From Amorphophallus konjac (lineage: Eukaryota > Streptophyta > Magnoliopsida > Alismatales > Araceae), in assembly GCA_022559845.1 (NCBI GenBank), contig CM040118.1:161220331-161284330 (forward strand): a stretch of DNA of 64,000 nt, given 5' to 3'. The notes below the pieces were generated by a model, which was not told where the DNA came from, ran no database searches, and was given only the letters and a program-made list of their open reading frames with translations. Of the stretch, positions 60,382 through 64,000 are shown in pieces. The position numbers and the translations under genes were made by a program. Every line of letters begins with the position of its first letter. Within the stretch, counting starts at the first letter, position 1.

Positions 60382-60386
60382 TGTGA
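60382..60386. other. Right target-site duplication of B (TGTGA)
   Basis: Matches 47646-47650. Confidence 0.95.
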
Positions 60387-60730
60387 ATGCCATAGTTTTC
60401 TGCATATGACATGTGTTACAAAGTCATGGCACTTAGAAAGCATACATACAAACTTTGCATTTTCAGGTTTACCCATGCACATCCTTTTGTGTTCTTGAAA
60501 GTCTTGTGCCTCATCTTAAGTTTGATGAATGATGTGATTCTTTTGGTTAAACTTTATATTGCTCATACAGTTCATATTGCTGGGTTATTGCGCCATTGGT
60601 TTCCAATTTCTTATCCTACTTTTGAGGAAACTTCATATCAGTTCCCCTCTTCCCTCGCTTTTTGATAATGTCAAAGGGGGAGAGAGTTTTGGTGGCCACA
60701 ATATTTTGTCGTCATCAAAAAGGGGAAGAT
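60387..60730 (+). other. O 3' end with polypurine tract
   Basis: AT-rich sequence without an ORF of family similarity. A GGGGGAGAGAG tract lies at about 60676 and the final tract AAAAAGGGGAAGAT (60717-60730) abuts the 3' LTR. Confidence 0.8.
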
Positions 60731-63700
60731 TGTTGGGTTCATTGCGCTCCCTCATATTCTTTGATAATGGTTTTGATGATTACAATATATTGTATGGTTT
60801 GTGTATGAATAGAAGTGAAAATCATGTGTGCGTGTCTTGTAGGAATTGTCTTGATGCTAAATGTGCACATATGTTGATTATCTTGTTGTGTAGTTTTAAG
60901 ATGCATGGCGGATTTCATGAATGTGATTCATGCATAGTGTGCTTGACACTTTGGAGCCTTCATGTGAAAATTGTGTTTTTCAGTGGATTGTCAAATGGAC
61001 TGTTGAAATGTCTTCTTGATGCTAAATGAGCACATATGTTGATTATCTTGTTGTGTAGTTTTAAAATGCATGGTGGATTTCATGAATGTGATTCATGCAT
61101 AGTGTGCTTGACACTTTGGAGCCTTCATGTGAAAATTGTGTTTTTTAGTGGGTTGTCAAATGGACTATTGAAATGTCTTAACTTGCTTCACATGAGTATT
61201 GAACTATTTGGGTTGAATGAGATTCATGTTTGCACTTGGTTGCATGATGCTCTTAACTTGCTTAAGTTCATGTGTGTTGATTATATTGGTTTACAAATGT
61301 GCATCGACCTTTCGTAACATGCATAGACCCTATCTACACACATGCATCGACCTGCTGTTCAATATGCATCGACATGTCTTTGGTGTTTTTCATATGCGCG
61401 TCGACCTATCTCAATATGTGCATCGACCTATGCTAGGTTGATTAGTCATATGCACCGACCTGCTTCAAACATGCACCAACCCTGTCCCTACACATGCACT
61501 GACCTGTGTAGACTTGTTCAATACATGCATCGACCTTATTCCACATTTGCTTAGACATGCATTGTACATATGAGTGTTGCTTTGGGCTTGCAAGTGGTTA
61601 GCCCATTCCTTTTATCAAATCTTGGATTCCAATGAAGAACATGTCTATACCTTATTTCATTAAGTAGTTATTTGGTTTTAATTCTCGATAAGGCATTTGG
61701 TGATTAAAGGGATTCATCATTCACTTTTCAGATCCTGTGGTTTTTAAGTCAAGGTCTTTGAACATTTGGTTGATACCCTATGAGTTTTATATGAAATGTT
61801 TCTCTGAATGGTTATTCCATGAAATGCTATACCTTGTTGAAATTCAGCTTGTTTTAATGTCTTAGGACACTTGAGATATGAGTTGGACTGAATTTGAATT
61901 TCATGTATGATTTGTTTGAATCAATTTGGAAATGGATTTTCCATGCTTAGGACTCAATCAATATTTGATATGATCTGCTGAAACTCAAATCTGGTGCTAA
62001 TGTATCTCCATTTGACATGTGAGCTTGTGGTATGAATGAATTGAAAGACCATGTTTTATTCTCATAGATGAAGTATCACATGGGTTCTTGTAGCAGGTTG
62101 AAAGGAATGAGTTCAGGTTTCATTGGACTAAACTGGGAAGTTTTTGGACTGAACTTGATAGTCCTGGTTTGAACATCTAACTCATGAGAAGCTAGATGGC
62201 AAGGTGGACAAGGTATGATCTGAACAAGGAATGGCTCTGACATGTATGAAGCAATCTTTTGGATTGCAAGTTTGTGTTTGAAAAGGTTTGAAAGAATGTG
62301 AATCAAATCTCATGTGGTTCCATTTAAATATAGAATCATGCAGGTTGAACTAGGTATGACAAAGGTTGAACATGAAAGTTCAACAAGAAATTTCTGATTT
62401 GTATTACTTTAAGATTGACTTGAGTGATTTGTTTATACCAAGTGCAGGTTCACACTGCCTTCAAATCAAAGGATCCATGGTAAGATTTTATCTTTGAATT
62501 TGATTTATAGTTGCCATGAATGGGTTTGAAGTATTTTTCATGAAATAGGTTCTCAAGTGCCCTTCAAGCATGTTTTTCATGATAACCTTGTGGCAACATC
62601 TTGCTCATTTATCTTCCCATAATTCTTGTTGAATTCAAGGTTTAATGATGTTTGTAAGACCCTCAATAGCATGTCATTTTGATTGGCATATCAAGTTTTC
62701 AAATGGGGTTGAAGATTTCTCAGATTGCATTAAACTACCTTGGGCAAATTTTCTGTTCTCTGTCTGCAAGTGTTGACTCCCAGAGTCGACACTTGTTGGG
62801 CAGCTTGCTGCCTTCTTGCAGCAGGCAGCAAGTGTCAACTCTGTGAGTCGACACTTATAGGTAAGTTCTTTGGTTTTAACACAGATAGAACACTTGGCAG
62901 AAAGTGTCGACTCTCTGCTGTGTGTGGTTTCTTTGTTCTTTGGTATAACACCCACGAACAAGAGTCGACTCTGAGAGTCGACACTTGTTCTGGGCGGTCC
63001 AGATCGGGTTTCTGATTTTGGTTTCGAAATCCCCATTTTATGATCCGTTTGGCTTGATCTTTTACACCCTTACCCTTAGGGTTTCAATACATGGTTAAGG
63101 GTTGTTTTGAGAGGGTCTTGCAAGGGCTATTGTGGTCCTTTGTTCATCTTTATTGCTGCTATATATATCATTGCGATTTTCATATCGAAACAAGAAAAAG
63201 GGCTAAGTGTTCTATTCTTTTCACAGAAGAAAGAAGAGAGGAGGCGGCCACAAGGTGGAGAGGAGAGGGCTTTGAGAGATTCATCATTTTCGGGTGTTTG
63301 CAGGAGGGTTTGAAGCTTGGATCTAAAGATATTCATCTTGTACGAGCTGCTATCGTTGCAGACAAGCCTGGATCTTCAAGAAGGAGGATCGGCTGCTTCA
63401 TCCTACAATAGATCGACCTCCCACCGTTGAGAGCTTCAAGGAAGAGACGTCTAAGGCCTTCATCCATAAGGAGATAAACTGAAATCTCTATGATATCCCT
63501 CTTTATTGATGCTATATGATCAATCCTATGTTGAGCATGTATTGAACATCCTTCTATATTTCTGAACTGAGAATATTTATGTGTGGACGGAGCTGCGTCT
63601 CTATGTGTGGTTTTTGTGCGGGGTAAGATCCCCGAGTGTGTGAGTGTGTACTGCGGTGGCAGCGTCTTGGGGGCCAAGCCCCCTATGTGTGATTTGCTGT

Positions 63701-64000
63701 AGAAGCAGCATGTGTGGTGTTGGGGCTCGTCCCCGTGTTGCTACGGTTCGTAGCGTGGTAGTGAAGCCTCACCGGGTTTCGGTGAGGGGTGGACGTAGGG
63801 AGCCCATCGTGGTCCCGAACCACCTAAAAATCTTCGTGCTCCGTGTGACATGCCTGTGTGATTGTCCATTTCTTCTATCTCCGTTCACAGGTCAACTTAT
63901 AGATTTTTACTCACTGCACCTTTACACATTGCTACGTCTGCTATCTGCTATCTATCATTGTTCATATTTGGTTAGACATACTTTACGTGTGCGATCGGTT
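60731..64000 (+). repeat. O 3' LTR, truncated by window end (3270 bp)
   Basis: TGTTGGGTTCATTGCGC onward, collinear with 12264 to about 15523. Motif array 61295-61540, palindromes at about 62768-62990 (several decayed), TATA box 63160-63168. About 157 bp are missing at the right edge. Confidence 0.93.

Larger units (their letters stand above)
12264..64000 (+). mobile_element. Element O: non-autonomous Sirevirus-like Ty1/copia, 3' LTR cut by window end
   Basis: A 5' LTR (12264-15680, TGTTGGG...CCAACA), a tRNA-Met primer site, gag, long non-coding DNA, a polypurine tract and a 3' LTR (from 60731) are all in plus orientation. O's own sequence is 12264-16024, 24339-27242, 46802-47650 and 60387-64000; the rest is insertions L, G (containing A) and B. 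Its internal part is only about 4.4 kb and contains no protease, integrase or RT, so it would depend on another element. LTR length, gag type and LTR architecture point to the Sirevirus (SIRE/Maximus) lineage. Confidence 0.88.

Overview
This is a stretch of plant nuclear genome built almost entirely from nested LTR retrotransposons. I see no ordinary host gene. The diagnostic signs are five LTR elements with tRNA-Met type primer binding sites (TGGTATCAGA), Sirevirus-like Ty1/copia polyproteins, a chromodomain integrase tail of the Ty3/gypsy chromovirus type, a plant mobile domain (PMD) sequence with GT-AG introns, and long AT microsatellites. The species cannot be named from the sequence; a large-genome angiosperm fits.

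Layout. (1) 1-6.6 kb: end of a minus-strand element of probable gypsy type, with an 837-codon proline-rich ORF that is open at the left edge and an upstream region holding two arrays of short GC-rich hairpins. (2) 6.6-12.26 kb: a decayed plus-strand PMD gene, its small acidic exons and a coiled-coil tail, then minisatellites. (3) 12,264 to beyond 64,000: one plus-strand Sirevirus-like element, O, with 3.4-kb LTRs. It has a gag but no pol, and it has been split by three insertions. L (16,025-24,333) sits in gag and consists of two 4.0-kb LTRs around only 286 bp. G (27,243-46,796) is a chromovirus derivative that lost the protease-RT-integrase core; it is itself interrupted by copia A (31,749-43,711). 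B (47,651-60,381) is a second full copia element. L, G, A and B each have an exact 5-bp target-site duplication (TCTGG, AAAAC, AGTTG, TGTGA), so the nesting order is firm: O is oldest, L, G and B landed in O, and A landed in G.

Coding state. A keeps one reading frame across gag-pol but carries about eight nonsense codons and no frameshift. B has stops and two frameshifts but an intact 632-codon RT-RNase H ORF. O, L and G would need proteins from other elements to move.

Most unusual signals: dense arrays of a TGTAYAGACTT-type motif every ~31 bp upstream of the TATA box in the LTRs of A and B, with a related TGCATCGACCT array and near-perfect palindromes in O; the hairpin arrays at 3.0-3.35 and 4.69-5.02 kb, whose stems differ but still pair; the giant-LTR, tiny-internal element L; and long proline-rich ORFs of unknown function in two non-autonomous elements.
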